From contig NZ_RJJR01000001.1 in NCBI RefSeq assembly GCF_003721595.1, forward strand, positions 62,001-126,000: a stretch of 64,000 nucleotides of DNA, given 5' to 3'. Within the stretch, counting starts at the first letter, position 1. Each line of letters starts with the position of its first letter. Under the pieces are notes generated by a model. That model saw nothing but the letters and a program-made list of their open reading frames with translations. It did no database searches and was not told the origin of the DNA. The translations under genes were made by a program, and so were the position numbers. The DNA is from Hanamia caeni (GTDB lineage: Bacteria > Bacteroidota > Bacteroidia > Chitinophagales > Chitinophagaceae). This document shows, piece by piece, positions 7,709-17,490 of this stretch.

Positions 7709-8608
7709 TTATTGAAACAATTGTTCGGGGTAGGCTCCTTCGGCCACTAATTTGTGAATTTCTTCTTTCACCTGCGGAGCGTCTTCTTTATAGGTAACCC
7801 CAAACCATTGCGCAGACGTAGGAATCACTTTTATTTCTCCTTTGCCATCCGCAATAAAAGCATCCCCTATAATGGGAATAAAAAATTCTGCTTTTGGATT
7901 GCCGCCGTTTTCCTGCAAAAACCTGATAAATAATTTTTGAATGTATTCAAAAACATTTGGGTCGAACCCCCAGAAATTCATGCTCACTACCGTGTCTGCC
8001 GGCAAGGGAACATTCATTCCTGATTCAGTATAATAAATTTTTCCATCCTCGGGAAAAATTTTAGTTCTTTCATTGATATGAGTCAGATTGCCGTCGATAT
8101 CCACTTCGCAAACACCCCGGCTTACGGTTCCGTTTTCAGAAATAGTTTTTGAAAGTTCGTAACCAATGATGCAATATTTTTTTGGCGACACTTCTTCAGT
8201 CAGAAATTTTACTGCCTTATCAAAAGCATCGCGGCCATAAAAATCATCGGCATTAATTACTGCAAATGGTTCGTGAATAACTTCCTTGGCGCATAGGACC
8301 GCATGCGCAGTTCCCCAAGGTTTAGTGCGTTCTGCAGGCAGTTGAAATCCTTCCGTAAATGAACTCATCTCCTGGTAAACATATTCAGTCTGTATTTTCC
8401 CTTTTAGTTTGGGTTCAAAAAGATTTTTAAAATCTGTGGCAAACGATTCCCTTATAATAAAAACGACTTTTCCAAAACCGCTTGCTATAGCGTCGTAAAT
8501 TGAATAGTCAATAATGGTTTCGCCATTTGGGCCGAAAGAATCCATTTGTTTAATGCCGCCATACCGGCTTCCCATACCTGCTGCTAATACTAAAAGTGTC
8601 GGTTTCAT
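7709..8608 (-). CDS. Sugar-phosphate nucleotidyltransferase family protein
   Basis: 299 aa. The N-terminal LAAGMGSRYGG (residues 8-18) is the nucleotide-binding loop of NTP-transferases, and VINADDFYG near residue 115 carries the metal-binding Asp residues. These enzymes couple an NTP to a sugar phosphate to give an NDP-sugar for polysaccharide or cell-wall synthesis. The length and the PWGTAHAVL segment fit a single-domain Bacteroidota family with no assigned sugar. It is transcribed alone, divergent from the PLP enzyme at 8706; no pathway partners are adjacent. Confidence 0.8.
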   Translation of the reverse strand: MKPTLLVLAAGMGSRYGGIKQMDSFGPNGETIIDYSIYDAIASGFGKVVFIIRESFATDFKNLFEPKLKGKIQTEYVYQEMSSFTEGFQLPAERTKPWGTAHAVLCAKEVIHEPFAVINADDFYGRDAFDKAVKFLTEEVSPKKYCIIGYELSKTISENGTVSRGVCEVDIDGNLTHINERTKIFPEDGKIYYTESGMNVPLPADTVVSMNFWGFDPNVFEYIQKLFIRFLQENGGNPKAEFFIPIIGDAFIADGKGEIKVIPTSAQWFGVTYKEDAPQVKEEIHKLVAEGAYPEQLFQ

Positions 8609-8705
8609 CAGAGAGTATATTTAAGTTTATGTTGAAAAATAAATGATTTTAAAGCTTTGTTTTTTTTATAAATTAAATTGCCGCGAAATTAAGCAAGAAA
8701 CATTT

Positions 8706-9638
8706 ATGCCACTTTCTGTCTTCTCCAAAATTAGTGCGACGTTACCATTGAAGGAGCCTGGAATCATGGATTTAGAAGATAGCCTTTTTGATAAAAAAGG
8801 GATTAGTGTTTCTATGCTCAGGCTGGATAATATTCATCCGGTTGTTTCCGGCAATAAATTATTCAAGCTTGTTTACTTTTTGAAAGACGCAATTGAGTCT
8901 GGCCATAAAACCGTAATTACTTTTGGTGGAGCTTATTCAAACCACCTGGCGGCTACTGCCTTTGCCTGCGAAAGCTTACAACTAAAATCCGTTGGAATCG
9001 TTAGGGGTGAACCTGCAAAAAATCTTTCCCACACGTTGCAATTTTGTCTTGAACATGGAATGGGGCTTGAACTTATAAGCCGAAGTAATTACAAAAATGT
9101 TGATGAAAACTATTTAAAAGAAATCAAAGAAACTTTCGGTGAGCATATCCTGATTCCTGAAGGTGGCTTTTCAGAAAAAGGAAAACGCGGAGCTTCTTTG
9201 ATAAATGAATATTTTGATGGTAAGCATTTTACTCATGTGGCGCTTCCGGTTGGAACGGCAACAACAATGGCTGGTATTATAGATGTCAATAAGACTGATT
9301 CAAAAATTTTAGGATTTGGAATTTTAAAAGGCATGAACGATTTACAAAAAAGGTTTCGGCTTTTAAAAGTAGCTCCGAAAAAAGATTTTGTATTAATCAA
9401 TGACTATCATTTTGGCGGTTATGCAAAAAAAAGCAAGGAACTGATTTCTTTTATGAATGATTTTTTTGATAAACATTTAATACCACTTGATTTTGTTTAT
9501 ACTGCTAAAATGATGTTTGGTATGTATGACCTGACAGGCAAAAATTTCTTTGAAAGGGGCTCTAAAATTTTGTGTATTCATACCGGCGGACTTCAGGGTA
9601 ACAAATCTTTAGGGGAAAACGTCTTACATTACGATTGA
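8706..9638 (+). CDS. PLP-dependent enzyme, D-cysteine desulfhydrase / ACC deaminase family
   Basis: 310 aa from ATG 8706; an upstream in-frame ATG at 8643 would add 21 poorly fitting residues. The SGNKLFKL motif with Lys51 is the PLP-binding lysine, followed by GGAYSNHLAATA (about 74-85), the phosphate/substrate loop of the fold-type II ACC deaminase-like family. Such enzymes break down D-cysteine to pyruvate, ammonia and sulfide or act on related amino acids; ACC deaminase itself is less likely in a free-living Bacteroidota member. Monocistronic. Confidence 0.8.
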   Translation: MPLSVFSKISATLPLKEPGIMDLEDSLFDKKGISVSMLRLDNIHPVVSGNKLFKLVYFLKDAIESGHKTVITFGGAYSNHLAATAFACESLQLKSVGIVRGEPAKNLSHTLQFCLEHGMGLELISRSNYKNVDENYLKEIKETFGEHILIPEGGFSEKGKRGASLINEYFDGKHFTHVALPVGTATTMAGIIDVNKTDSKILGFGILKGMNDLQKRFRLLKVAPKKDFVLINDYHFGGYAKKSKELISFMNDFFDKHLIPLDFVYTAKMMFGMYDLTGKNFFERGSKILCIHTGGLQGNKSLGENVLHYD

Positions 9639-9805
9639 TGATATCGAATTTTTGATTTTAGAGTTTTCAGATTTGTAACTGCAGTTTCGTATTTGTTATT
9701 TCCCAAAATAAATCGTTGTGGGTATTTTTTGCAGTAAACAAATAAATAGGATCATTTTTTATTTTATAAGCCACGATGTTTGGATTAATTTTGAAAAAAA
9801 AGTTT

Positions 9806-10120
9806 ATGCCAGATCAAGCAGCCGCACCCAACCAGCTTAATATTGAAATTTCGGAAGAAGTATCTGAGGGACAATATGCCAACCTTGCCATTATTACTCA
9901 CAGCCACGCTGAATTTGTAGTAGATTTTGTAAACGTGATGCCCGGAACACCAAAAAGCAAAGTTAAAAGCCGTATCATTCTCACTCCGTCTCATGCAAAG
10001 CGCTTTATGAAAGCTATGATTGAAAATGTAAAGAAATTTGAAGCCACCAATGGGCCAATCCAGGATTTAGAGGCAGTGGAATTGCCAATGAATTTTGGCG
10101 GGCCAACTGCCCAGGCCTGA
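9806..10120 (+). CDS. DUF3467 domain-containing protein
   Basis: 104 aa from ATG 9806; an in-frame ATG at 9776 adds ten residues without family similarity. The body (EGQYANLAIITHSHAEFVVD, then SRIILTPSHAKRFMKAM) is the DUF3467 pattern: a small compact protein found across Bacteroidota and some other phyla. The function is unknown. No signal peptide, so it is cytoplasmic. Convergent with radC, ending 33 bases before that gene's stop. Confidence 0.85.
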   Translation: MPDQAAAPNQLNIEISEEVSEGQYANLAIITHSHAEFVVDFVNVMPGTPKSKVKSRIILTPSHAKRFMKAMIENVKKFEATNGPIQDLEAVELPMNFGGPTAQA

Positions 10121-10153
10121 GCCAAGCCATTCAATTTTTTGGATACGCAGAAT

Positions 10154-10855
10154 TTACATCAACCCTTCATCTGCAAAGCTGTAATAACCTTCATCGCTGA
10201 CAATAAGATGGTCCATCACTTTGATGTCGAGTAATTTTCCTGCACTTTTTAGTTTGGCAGTTAGTTCCTCATCCGAGCGGCTGGGTTTCAGGCTTCCTGA
10301 AGGATGATTATGGCAAAGCACCAAAGAAGTTGCCTGCACTTCCAGCGCTTTCAAAAAAATAATTCTCGGATCGACGATGGTTTGATTTATCCCTCCTTTG
10401 CTTAAGATTTCAAAATGCTTCACCTTTCCTGACACATTCATAAAAACCACTGCGAAAACTTCATAGGTATAATCTTTTAAAGATGATTTTAAAAAACTGG
10501 CTAATTGTGAACTGGAATGAATGCGCTTTTTATCGAGGATAGTAGTTCCGTGACGCCTTCTGCCCAATTCTAATGCGGCAATGATTGTTACAGCACGTGC
10601 TTCACCGATTCCTTTGATAGTTCTGAGATCTTTTATCGAAACTTTTCCCAATTCATCAAGATTATCTTCGCTTAATTTCAGCACTTTTTTAGCTAGATCA
10701 AGCGCACTTTCCTTACCGCTGCCACTATTAATTAAAATGGCAAGCAGTTCTGAATCACTTAAACTTTCCCTTCCTTTTGACAAAAGCTTTTCTCTGGGCC
10801 TGTCATCAATCGCCCAGTTTTTTATGGAGGTGGATGACTTGTTAGTACTTTCCAT
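10154..10855 (-). CDS. radC: RadC family JAB/MPN-domain protein
   Basis: 233 aa, the normal RadC length. N-terminal UPF0758 helix-hairpin-helix part (RPREKLLSKGRESLSDSELL; KGIGEARA near 81-88), then a JAB domain with the metal motif HNHPSGSLKPSRSD (His182, His184, Asp195). RadC was once linked to DNA repair, but its biochemical role is still unsettled. Divergent from prs with a 69-base gap. Confidence 0.92.
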   Translation of the reverse strand: MESTNKSSTSIKNWAIDDRPREKLLSKGRESLSDSELLAILINSGSGKESALDLAKKVLKLSEDNLDELGKVSIKDLRTIKGIGEARAVTIIAALELGRRRHGTTILDKKRIHSSSQLASFLKSSLKDYTYEVFAVVFMNVSGKVKHFEILSKGGINQTIVDPRIIFLKALEVQATSLVLCHNHPSGSLKPSRSDEELTAKLKSAGKLLDIKVMDHLIVSDEGYYSFADEGLM

Positions 10856-10924
10856 AAATCAGAGTTTATTTCCAAAAATATTAATTATAATTTCGCCAAA
10901 CTAATTATCTCACAACTTAATAGT

Positions 10925-11887
10925 ATGCATCCGAACGTAAAACTCTTTTCGGGAACCGGCTCTCAATATCTTGCCAAACAAATCGCATTAAGATTTGGAG
11001 AACCTTTGGGTAAAATAAATATTCAAAAATTCAGTGACGGTGAAATCGGAGTAGAATATGTAGAAAGCATACGGGGCCAATTTGTTTTTTTGATACAAAG
11101 CACATTTTCACCCACTGATAACCTGATGGAGTTGCTGCTGATGATTGATGCGGCAAAAAGAGCTTCGGCGGATAAGGTAATTGCGGTGATTCCTTATTAT
11201 GGCTATGCAAGACAGGACAGGAAAGATAAACCAAGGGTGGCCATAGGGTCTAAATTGGTAGCCAATATGATTGTGGCTGCCGGTGCCGACAGGATAATTA
11301 CAATGGATCTTCATGCGCCGCAAATCCAGGGATATTTTGATATTCCGGTGGATCACCTCGATTCGTCTGCCATTTATATTCCTTATATAGAAGATTTGGA
11401 CCTTGAAAATTTAACTTTTGCTGCGCCTGATGTTGGCAGTGCAAACAGGATTAGGGAAATTGCCAGTTATTTTGAAGTGGACATGGTAATTTGTGACAAA
11501 CACAGAAGAAGGGCCAATGAAATAGCAAGTATGGTGGTGATTGGTGATGTCACTAACCGCAACATTGTACTGATTGATGATATCTGCGACACCGGTGGTA
11601 CCTTGTGTAAAAGTGCAGGTTTATTATTGGAAAAGGGCGCGAGAAGTGTGCGGGCTTTTTGCACGCACCCTGTTTTAAGCAATAATGCGTATGAAAATAT
11701 TCAAAATAGCGTTTTGGAAGAATTAGTGGTTTGCGATACCATTCCGATACAAAAAAAAGTCGACAAGATTAAAGTAGTATCTGTAGCCGATCTTTTTGCG
11801 GTGGCTATACGAAACGCGTACGAAAATAAAAGCATCAATAGCCTGTTTATCAGAAGTAAAATGCACAAAAAGAATCTGGCTAACTAA
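10925..11887 (+). CDS. prs: Ribose-phosphate pyrophosphokinase
   Basis: 320 aa, full length. Makes PRPP from ribose 5-phosphate and ATP for purine, pyrimidine, His, Trp and NAD synthesis. Visible motifs: YYGYARQDRKDKPR (91-104) for ATP binding, MDLHAPQIQGYFDIPVDHL (127-145), the flexible loop ICDKHRRR (Lys192, His193), and the PRPP loop VLIDDICDTGGT (215-226). Cytoplasmic. Followed 157 bases later by rplY, which has its own promoter. Confidence 0.97.
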   Translation: MHPNVKLFSGTGSQYLAKQIALRFGEPLGKINIQKFSDGEIGVEYVESIRGQFVFLIQSTFSPTDNLMELLLMIDAAKRASADKVIAVIPYYGYARQDRKDKPRVAIGSKLVANMIVAAGADRIITMDLHAPQIQGYFDIPVDHLDSSAIYIPYIEDLDLENLTFAAPDVGSANRIREIASYFEVDMVICDKHRRRANEIASMVVIGDVTNRNIVLIDDICDTGGTLCKSAGLLLEKGARSVRAFCTHPVLSNNAYENIQNSVLEELVVCDTIPIQKKVDKIKVVSVADLFAVAIRNAYENKSINSLFIRSKMHKKNLAN

Positions 11888-12010
11888 TATACAGCCGATT
11901 TTTTTCAGATTAAATGGCTTTCCAGTAAAAGCACAAAAAAGTAAGACTTTTATTTTGGGTTAACCGGATTTTTTCGCTTTGAGGCATGCTTTAATTTCCA
12001 ATTTTTCACC

Positions 12011-12018
12011 TACCTTTG
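12011..12018 (+). promoter_or_regulatory. -7 box of the rplY promoter (TAnnTTTG)
   Basis: TACCTTTG at 12011-12018 matches the Bacteroidota -7 consensus and lies 25 bases before the rplY ATG. No well-spaced -33 TTTG is visible. Confidence 0.55.
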
Positions 12019-12043
12019 CGCCTCAAAAAATTAAAACTTTAAA

Positions 12044-12679
12044 ATGAAAACAATTACAATCGAAGGACAACTCAGGACCGAATTTGGCAAAGCAGCCACC
12101 CGCCAGCTTCGCTCTGAGGATAAAGTGCCTGCTGTAATTTACGGAGGTGCAAAAGAAATAAATTTTTCTGCTCCGGCATCAGCGTTCAAAGGTATTATTT
12201 ACACGCCGGAATTTATGCAGGCAGAAGTTCGTGTGGACGGCAACTCTTACAATTGCGTGTTAAAGGACCTGCAATTTGGCAAAGTGACAGACGACCTGAT
12301 TCATGTAGATTTTCTTGAGCTGGTAGCCGATAAAAAGGTGACAGTAAATATTCCTATCAAATTTACAGGCGTACCGCAAGGCGTAAAGGAAGGAGGAAAA
12401 TTAGTAACCAAGATTAAATCATTAAAAGTAAAATCACTTCCGAAATATTTGGTGGAAAATATTGAAGTAAATATTGATGATCTTAAATTAAATGAAAATA
12501 TTCGCGTGCAGGATGTGAAGCCGGAAAACATGGAAATTATGAATTCTCCCCGCATTCCGATAGCGTCAGTAACTATGACCCGTCAATTAAAACAGGAGGA
12601 AGCTAAAGCAGCGCCAGCGACTACCGACGCAAAAGCTGCTCCCGCGGCTGAAGCTAAAGGTGCTCCTGCAAAAAAATAG
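12044..12679 (+). CDS. rplY: 50S ribosomal protein L25 / Ctc
   Basis: 211 aa. The N-terminal L25 domain (EGQLRTEFGKAATRQLR; VPAVIYGG) binds 5S rRNA. The C-terminal TL5/Ctc beta domain (about 95-185) follows, then an Ala/Lys-rich tail (EAKAAPATTDAKAAPA) of low complexity, common in this phylum. Belongs to the long, two-domain form. Terminated by the hairpin at 12699. Confidence 0.95.
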   Translation: MKTITIEGQLRTEFGKAATRQLRSEDKVPAVIYGGAKEINFSAPASAFKGIIYTPEFMQAEVRVDGNSYNCVLKDLQFGKVTDDLIHVDFLELVADKKVTVNIPIKFTGVPQGVKEGGKLVTKIKSLKVKSLPKYLVENIEVNIDDLKLNENIRVQDVKPENMEIMNSPRIPIASVTMTRQLKQEEAKAAPATTDAKAAPAAEAKGAPAKK

Positions 12680-12698
12680 TATAAAGTCTGAAGGAAAT

Positions 12699-12726
12699 GC
12701 CCTCTTTTAATAAGGGGGCTTTTTTA
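12699..12726 (+). terminator. Rho-independent terminator after rplY
   Basis: Arms GCCCTCTT (12699-12706) and AAGGGGGC (12712-12719) form an 8-bp stem with one G-T pair, followed by a T run from 12720. Confidence 0.85.
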
Positions 12727-12769
12727 TTTAATAGTAATCATTCAAAAAACGCTCTCGTGCAGTTTTGCT

Positions 12770-12777
12770 TACATTTG
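12770..12777 (+). promoter_or_regulatory. -7 box of the yidC promoter (TAnnTTTG)
   Basis: TACATTTG at 12770-12777, 21 bases before the yidC ATG at 12798. It matches the Bacteroidota -7 consensus; the -33 element is not clear. Confidence 0.5.
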
Positions 12778-12797
12778 CACACTAATTTAAATTGGGT

Positions 12798-14648
12798 ATG
12801 GATAGAAATACGGTAATAGGTTTTGTATTGCTGGCTCTTTTATTTTTTGGATATTTTTTTTATTCTCAAAAGGGGCAGATGGCCGCTGAACAACAACAGA
12901 AGCATATCCAAGACTCTATAAACAGATTAAAGCCTAAAATAGATACGGCAGCCAGGATGAAGGCAATCAACGATTCCATCACGGCAAAAAAAGATACCCT
13001 CGCTTCAGCTTTTAAACAGGATTCAACGGGCAAAGAACAATTGCTGACTGTAGAAAATAAAGTGCTGAAAATTACATTTACGAATAAAGGCGGCCAGCCC
13101 AAGGAAATACTAATTAAAAATTTTAAAACTTTTGATGGAAGGCCGCTGATATTGCAGGATGGAAGTTTTAATGATATTTCTTATGCTGTGCAAACGGGTA
13201 ACCAAACCGTTCAGACCTCAGATCTTCTTTTTACGCCCTCAGCCGTTCAGGTAGCTGCCGACAGTAGCCAGGTAATTAATTTCACTGTCCAAACAAGCGG
13301 CGGACAGTCCATTGAGCATCAATATATAATTAAACCTGATGATTATATGCTGGGCTTTAATATTAAGTTGGATGGCGCTAACCAACTTGTGCCAAATAAT
13401 ATAGTGAATTTATTATGGAAAGCAAAAGCCACTAAAAAAGAAAAAGATATTGAATGGGAAACGCAACAATCTCATATTTCTTATGTTGAAAACGGGGATT
13501 ACGATTTTCAGCATATTGTAAAAGGAAAAGATGACAGCCAGAAATTTGACCAGCCTGTGGAATGGCTTGCTCTCAACCAGCAATTTTTTGCGGCAGCTAT
13601 TGTTGCAAAAAACAAATTTAATTCCGGGGAAATTAGCTGGAAATCGCCTGAGGATACCAGCAAACATGTTATTGCAGAAGCGTCAGCCGTGCTTAAGCTG
13701 GATATTTCTTCTGCAAAAGACGCGGTAATTCCTTTGCAATTATTTTATGGCCCGAGCGATTATAAAATTCTTAAATCCTATGGCAACCAAATGTATAATA
13801 TGGTTCCGCTTGGTAGTGGAATTCTTGCATTTGTTAAATATATAAATCGTGGATTTATTATGCCGGTTTTTAATTTTCTTTCAAGCAAAATTGCGAGCTA
13901 TGGTCTTGTAATAGCCTTATTAACTATAATTATCCGGCTATTAATTTCGCCACTTACTTATCAAAGCTATTTAAGTGGCGCGAAGATGAAATTATTGAAG
14001 CCTGAAATAGAGCAATTAAAAACGAAATTTAAAGATGACAAACAGGCGTTTGGCATGGAACAAATGAAATTATTCAAAAGCGCCGGCGTAAACCCGCTCG
14101 GTGGTTGCATTCCGGCTTTGTTTCAGGTTCCCATCTTTTTTGCACTGTACGATTTCTTCAATTCCAATATAGCGCTCCGGCATCAAAGTTTTTTATGGGC
14201 GAAGGATTTATCCACCTACGATTCTATAGTTAATCTTTCTTTCAGTATTCCGTTTTACGGTAGCCACGTAAGTTTATTTACTATAACGGCTGCTGTTACA
14301 AGCATGCTTATTTCGGTATATGGCATGAGCAATATGCAGGATAACAGCAATCCTGTAATGAAATATATTCCCTATATTTTCCCGGTGGTTTTGATAGGAG
14401 TATTTAACAGGATGCCCGCCGCGCTTACGTGGTATTATACTGTTTCAAATGTGATTACTCTTCTTATTCAATTTGTAATTCAAAAATATATTATCGATCA
14501 TGATAAAATAATGGCGAAGCTGCAGGAAAATAAGAAGAAACCTGCTGCCCAAAGCAAATGGCAGGAGAGGGTAAACGCGATGCAGCAGTCCAACGCAAAA
14601 CTCAAATCCATGAAAGAAAAGAGCGACGCACTAAAAAAGAAAAGGTAA
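12798..14648 (+). CDS. yidC: Membrane protein insertase YidC
   Basis: 616 aa from ATG 12798; a TTG at 12792 is in frame but unlikely. First transmembrane helix at residues 4-20 (TVIGFVLLALLFFGYFF), then a large periplasmic beta domain typical of the Gram-negative form, then five C-terminal transmembrane helices from about residue 355 with the conserved cytoplasmic hairpin after SPLTYQSYLSGAKM. The C-terminus is Lys-rich, fitting ribosome contact. It inserts and folds inner-membrane proteins alone or with Sec. Confidence 0.96.
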   Translation: MDRNTVIGFVLLALLFFGYFFYSQKGQMAAEQQQKHIQDSINRLKPKIDTAARMKAINDSITAKKDTLASAFKQDSTGKEQLLTVENKVLKITFTNKGGQPKEILIKNFKTFDGRPLILQDGSFNDISYAVQTGNQTVQTSDLLFTPSAVQVAADSSQVINFTVQTSGGQSIEHQYIIKPDDYMLGFNIKLDGANQLVPNNIVNLLWKAKATKKEKDIEWETQQSHISYVENGDYDFQHIVKGKDDSQKFDQPVEWLALNQQFFAAAIVAKNKFNSGEISWKSPEDTSKHVIAEASAVLKLDISSAKDAVIPLQLFYGPSDYKILKSYGNQMYNMVPLGSGILAFVKYINRGFIMPVFNFLSSKIASYGLVIALLTIIIRLLISPLTYQSYLSGAKMKLLKPEIEQLKTKFKDDKQAFGMEQMKLFKSAGVNPLGGCIPALFQVPIFFALYDFFNSNIALRHQSFLWAKDLSTYDSIVNLSFSIPFYGSHVSLFTITAAVTSMLISVYGMSNMQDNSNPVMKYIPYIFPVVLIGVFNRMPAALTWYYTVSNVITLLIQFVIQKYIIDHDKIMAKLQENKKKPAAQSKWQERVNAMQQSNAKLKSMKEKSDALKKKR

Positions 14649-14709
14649 GTGCAACTATTATTTGGATAATTCTATCTTTATGATTGATTTTATTTAAATC
14701 AGTCTAGGT

Positions 14710-15366
14710 ATGAAATTGAAATTTATTGTATTTGTTCTTTCACTGGTATTTATTTCCACTTCTTCAATCGGCCAAAAAACTTTGACAGAAGCCACTCTGG
14801 TGTATAACATGTCTGTTGAGACCGGAAGTGGCGAACCGAAAATCGCCGATATGTTTGATGGAGCCACCACCACTATTTATTTGAAAGGCAATAAAAGTAA
14901 AACTGAATTAGTAAGCAGTTTGGGAAAAGAGGCCACCATTTACGATGCAGAAGGTGGTACTGGGGTGATTTTAAAAGACTATAGCGGGCAAAAGCTTATG
15001 ATAACGCTTACCGCTGCCAATTGGGCGCAAAACAACAGTAAATATGAAGGGATTGTTTTTCAAAATACAGGCGAAACCCAAAAAATAGCAGGCTTTACCT
15101 GTAAAAAAGCGATTGCCAAATTGAAAAACGGAGAGAGCTTTACTGTTTATTATACTACGGATGTAAACCTGGCAAACAAATCCTACGATGCACAGTTTAA
15201 GACTCTGCCAGGATTGCCAGTTCAATATGAAATGCAAACATCTAAGCTAAAATTAAAATTTACGCTGGCATCAATCAGTTATAATCCCATCTCCGCATCA
15301 GAGTTTGAGATACCCACCTCAGGATACCGTGTGCTCACCTACGATGAAACAAAGCAGAAATCTTAA
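14710..15366 (+). CDS. Secreted GLPGLI/DUF4412-like protein, function unknown
   Basis: 218 aa. Signal peptide 1-21 ending SIGQ. The mature protein is beta-rich, with a central TGETQKIAGFTCKKAIAKL segment and a TLPGLPVQYEM segment. This pattern (a modified IxGxxCKKA strand followed by a GLP turn) is shared by GLPGLI-family and DUF4412 proteins of Bacteroidota, which are exported and of unknown function. It follows yidC by 61 bases on the same strand and may have its own promoter. Confidence 0.55.
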   Translation: MKLKFIVFVLSLVFISTSSIGQKTLTEATLVYNMSVETGSGEPKIADMFDGATTTIYLKGNKSKTELVSSLGKEATIYDAEGGTGVILKDYSGQKLMITLTAANWAQNNSKYEGIVFQNTGETQKIAGFTCKKAIAKLKNGESFTVYYTTDVNLANKSYDAQFKTLPGLPVQYEMQTSKLKLKFTLASISYNPISASEFEIPTSGYRVLTYDETKQKS

Positions 15367-15410
15367 GGTGCCTTTTTAATCTGCATCAAATGGTTGTTTT
15401 TATAGGCAGC

Positions 15411-15437
15411 AAAAAAAGCCTGCAAATCTTTGCAGGC
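15411..15437 (-). terminator. Rho-independent terminator of the minus-strand gene at 15464
   Basis: Perfect 9-bp stem GCCTGCAAA (15418-15426) with TTTGCAGGC (15429-15437), preceded by seven A residues (15411-15417) that read as a T tract on the minus strand. Confidence 0.85.
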
Positions 15438-15463
15438 CCGTGAAGTATATGATAATTTAAATG

Positions 15464-15811
15464 TTATCTCCTGCTCCTTAAAATAAGTTTATAACCTTCT
15501 TCCTGAGTGAATTGAGGAATAAGTACTTTTTGCTTGTAAGGCAAAATATAAATGGTGTTTCCTTTCTTATAAGAAATATAGGCATCGCTGACCATAGTAT
15601 TTCCTATTTTTTGGGAATTAGTGAAAAAGCTGCCGCGGTAGCTCAGCCCTGATTTTAAATTAAAGGGAATTGAATTTTTCAGGTTACCATTGGTTTCAAT
15701 ATTGAGCCGGGCTTTATTTTTTTTCACAAAACCACCCCTGTCCGCGAAAGCAAACAGACATATTCCGCAAACAAGCACTGCGACTGATACTATTCTGGAA
15801 TATTTTAACAT
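15464..15811 (-). CDS. Small exported protein, unknown
   Basis: 115 aa. A signal peptide or N-terminal anchor (residues 5-24, ending AFADRGG) precedes a basic, beta-rich region. No recognised family motif. The C-terminus contains YKLILRSRR. Convergent with the GLPGLI-like gene and followed by its own strong terminator, which supports it as a real gene. The function cannot be inferred. Confidence 0.65.
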   Translation of the reverse strand: MLKYSRIVSVAVLVCGICLFAFADRGGFVKKNKARLNIETNGNLKNSIPFNLKSGLSYRGSFFTNSQKIGNTMVSDAYISYKKGNTIYILPYKQKVLIPQFTQEEGYKLILRSRR

Positions 15812-15959
15812 TGTGATTTATTGATTTATTACAAAATTAAGAAACTATTATGAGAATTAAAAGCCGTTCGTCATAATTTTTACCTATATGAGAGAAACGT
15901 AAAATTGTGAAATTTATTTTAAAAAATATTGGTACTTTGTAGTCATAAGTCAAATATTT

Positions 15960-17390
15960 ATGAAAGAAAATGAGAACCAGGATGAGAAAGAAGAGATCCG
16001 GGAATTATTACGACAGTATAATAACTTTAAAAACGGGAAAAGATTTACTTTTATAGAGGAAGAATCGTTCCAGCGGCTGATTTCTTATTTTGATGAAAAT
16101 GATAACTTATTATCCGCACTGGAAGCCGCGAATTTTGCCATTGACCAGTTTCCATATTCAGCTTCTCTTTTTGTGAAAAAGGCAGATATATTAATCGCTA
16201 CACAAAATTATCATGAGGCTCTTGATTTGCTTCAAAAAGCCGAAATTTTAGATAGCACTGACATCAACATTTATATTCTGAAAACAGATGCTTACCTGGC
16301 ACTGGATTATCAGCAAAAGGCAGCTCAACTGCTTGAAGAAGCCATTAATAATTTTTCAGGTGAGGATAAAATAGAACTTCTTTTTGAATTAGCAGATGTA
16401 TATGATGATTACGAAGATTTTGACCGGGTTTTTAGCTGTCTTCAAATGATCCTGGAACAGGATCCCACCAATGAAGAGGCACTTTATAAAATTTGTTTTT
16501 GGGCCGACTATACCGGTAAAAATGAAGAAAGCATTAAAATTCACGAAAAAATTATTGATGAATTTCCTTATTCCCATTTAGCATGGTTTAATCTGGGTAC
16601 GGCTTTCCAGGGGTTGAAATTGTATGAAAAAGCTATAGATGCCTATTTATATGCGATCGCCATAGATGAAAAATTCGATTATGCTTATCGCAATTTGGGC
16701 GATGCTTATTTACGGCTTAGGAAATACCGCGAAGCAATAGAGTCACTTCAAAAAGTATTGGAATTGTCAATGCCTGAAGAGGTTATTTATGAAGCAATTG
16801 GCTATTGCTATGAAAAATTGAAGAATCCTGCCCAGGCAAGGTTTCACTACAAAAAAGCCGTTCATCTAAATTCTGCTGAAAGCCGTTATTATTATAAAAT
16901 AGCTGGCACTTATATGCAGGAAGGCTACTGGGAAAGTGCTATTAAAAATCTTGAAAGCGCAATGAGCATCAATAAGTCTCATCCAGAATTTCATTTTTCT
17001 CTTGCGCTCTGCTATATAGAAATTAAAAGAATTAAGGAGGCTGTAATCCATTTCACTCAGTTTATTAAAGCGAGACCGCGAAATGTAAAGGGCTGGAAGG
17101 AACTTATTAAATGCCTTTACGATGCGGAATATTTTGAAGAAGCTCTGGAACAAATAATCAATGCTCAAAAAAATACTGAAAACAAGCCGTTGTTTATTTT
17201 TTATAAATCAGCGGTTCTTTTTGAGATAGGGAAGTCCAAAGAAGCTTTATTGCAGCTTGAACTAGCTATGAAACAGTCACCGTCCTCTGTTAAATACTTT
17301 ATCGAATTGAACCCTTCTCTGCTGCAACATCCCTCAATAGTTGAAATTATCAGCTCTTATAAAAAGCCGCGTAAATCAGCCAAAAAATAA
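15960..17390 (+). CDS. Tetratricopeptide-repeat protein
   Basis: 476 aa without signal peptide. After an acidic N-terminus there are about ten 34-residue TPR units, clearest at AWFNLGTAFQGLKLYEKAID and YAYRNLGDAYLRLRKYREAI (about 205-265), and further units to residue 450. TPR arrays form superhelical scaffolds for protein binding; no enzymatic domain is present. Proteins of this type are conserved in Bacteroidota with no assigned partner. It precedes the phosphosulfolactate synthase gene by 100 bases. Confidence 0.85.
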   Translation: MKENENQDEKEEIRELLRQYNNFKNGKRFTFIEEESFQRLISYFDENDNLLSALEAANFAIDQFPYSASLFVKKADILIATQNYHEALDLLQKAEILDSTDINIYILKTDAYLALDYQQKAAQLLEEAINNFSGEDKIELLFELADVYDDYEDFDRVFSCLQMILEQDPTNEEALYKICFWADYTGKNEESIKIHEKIIDEFPYSHLAWFNLGTAFQGLKLYEKAIDAYLYAIAIDEKFDYAYRNLGDAYLRLRKYREAIESLQKVLELSMPEEVIYEAIGYCYEKLKNPAQARFHYKKAVHLNSAESRYYYKIAGTYMQEGYWESAIKNLESAMSINKSHPEFHFSLALCYIEIKRIKEAVIHFTQFIKARPRNVKGWKELIKCLYDAEYFEEALEQIINAQKNTENKPLFIFYKSAVLFEIGKSKEALLQLELAMKQSPSSVKYFIELNPSLLQHPSIVEIISSYKKPRKSAKK

Positions 17391-17490
17391 TGTTGCACGG
17401 ATTTTTAAAAGATTTATTATCAAGGGGTTTTAAGTTTTTTTTACATCTTTGCGCTCGCCAAACTATATTTGCGAATCTCAAAATTGAAAA

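Noticed and set aside
7609..7797. 62-aa plus-strand frame after the protease
   Set aside because: Covers the terminator at 7633-7657 and the end of the minus-strand nucleotidyltransferase; not credible.
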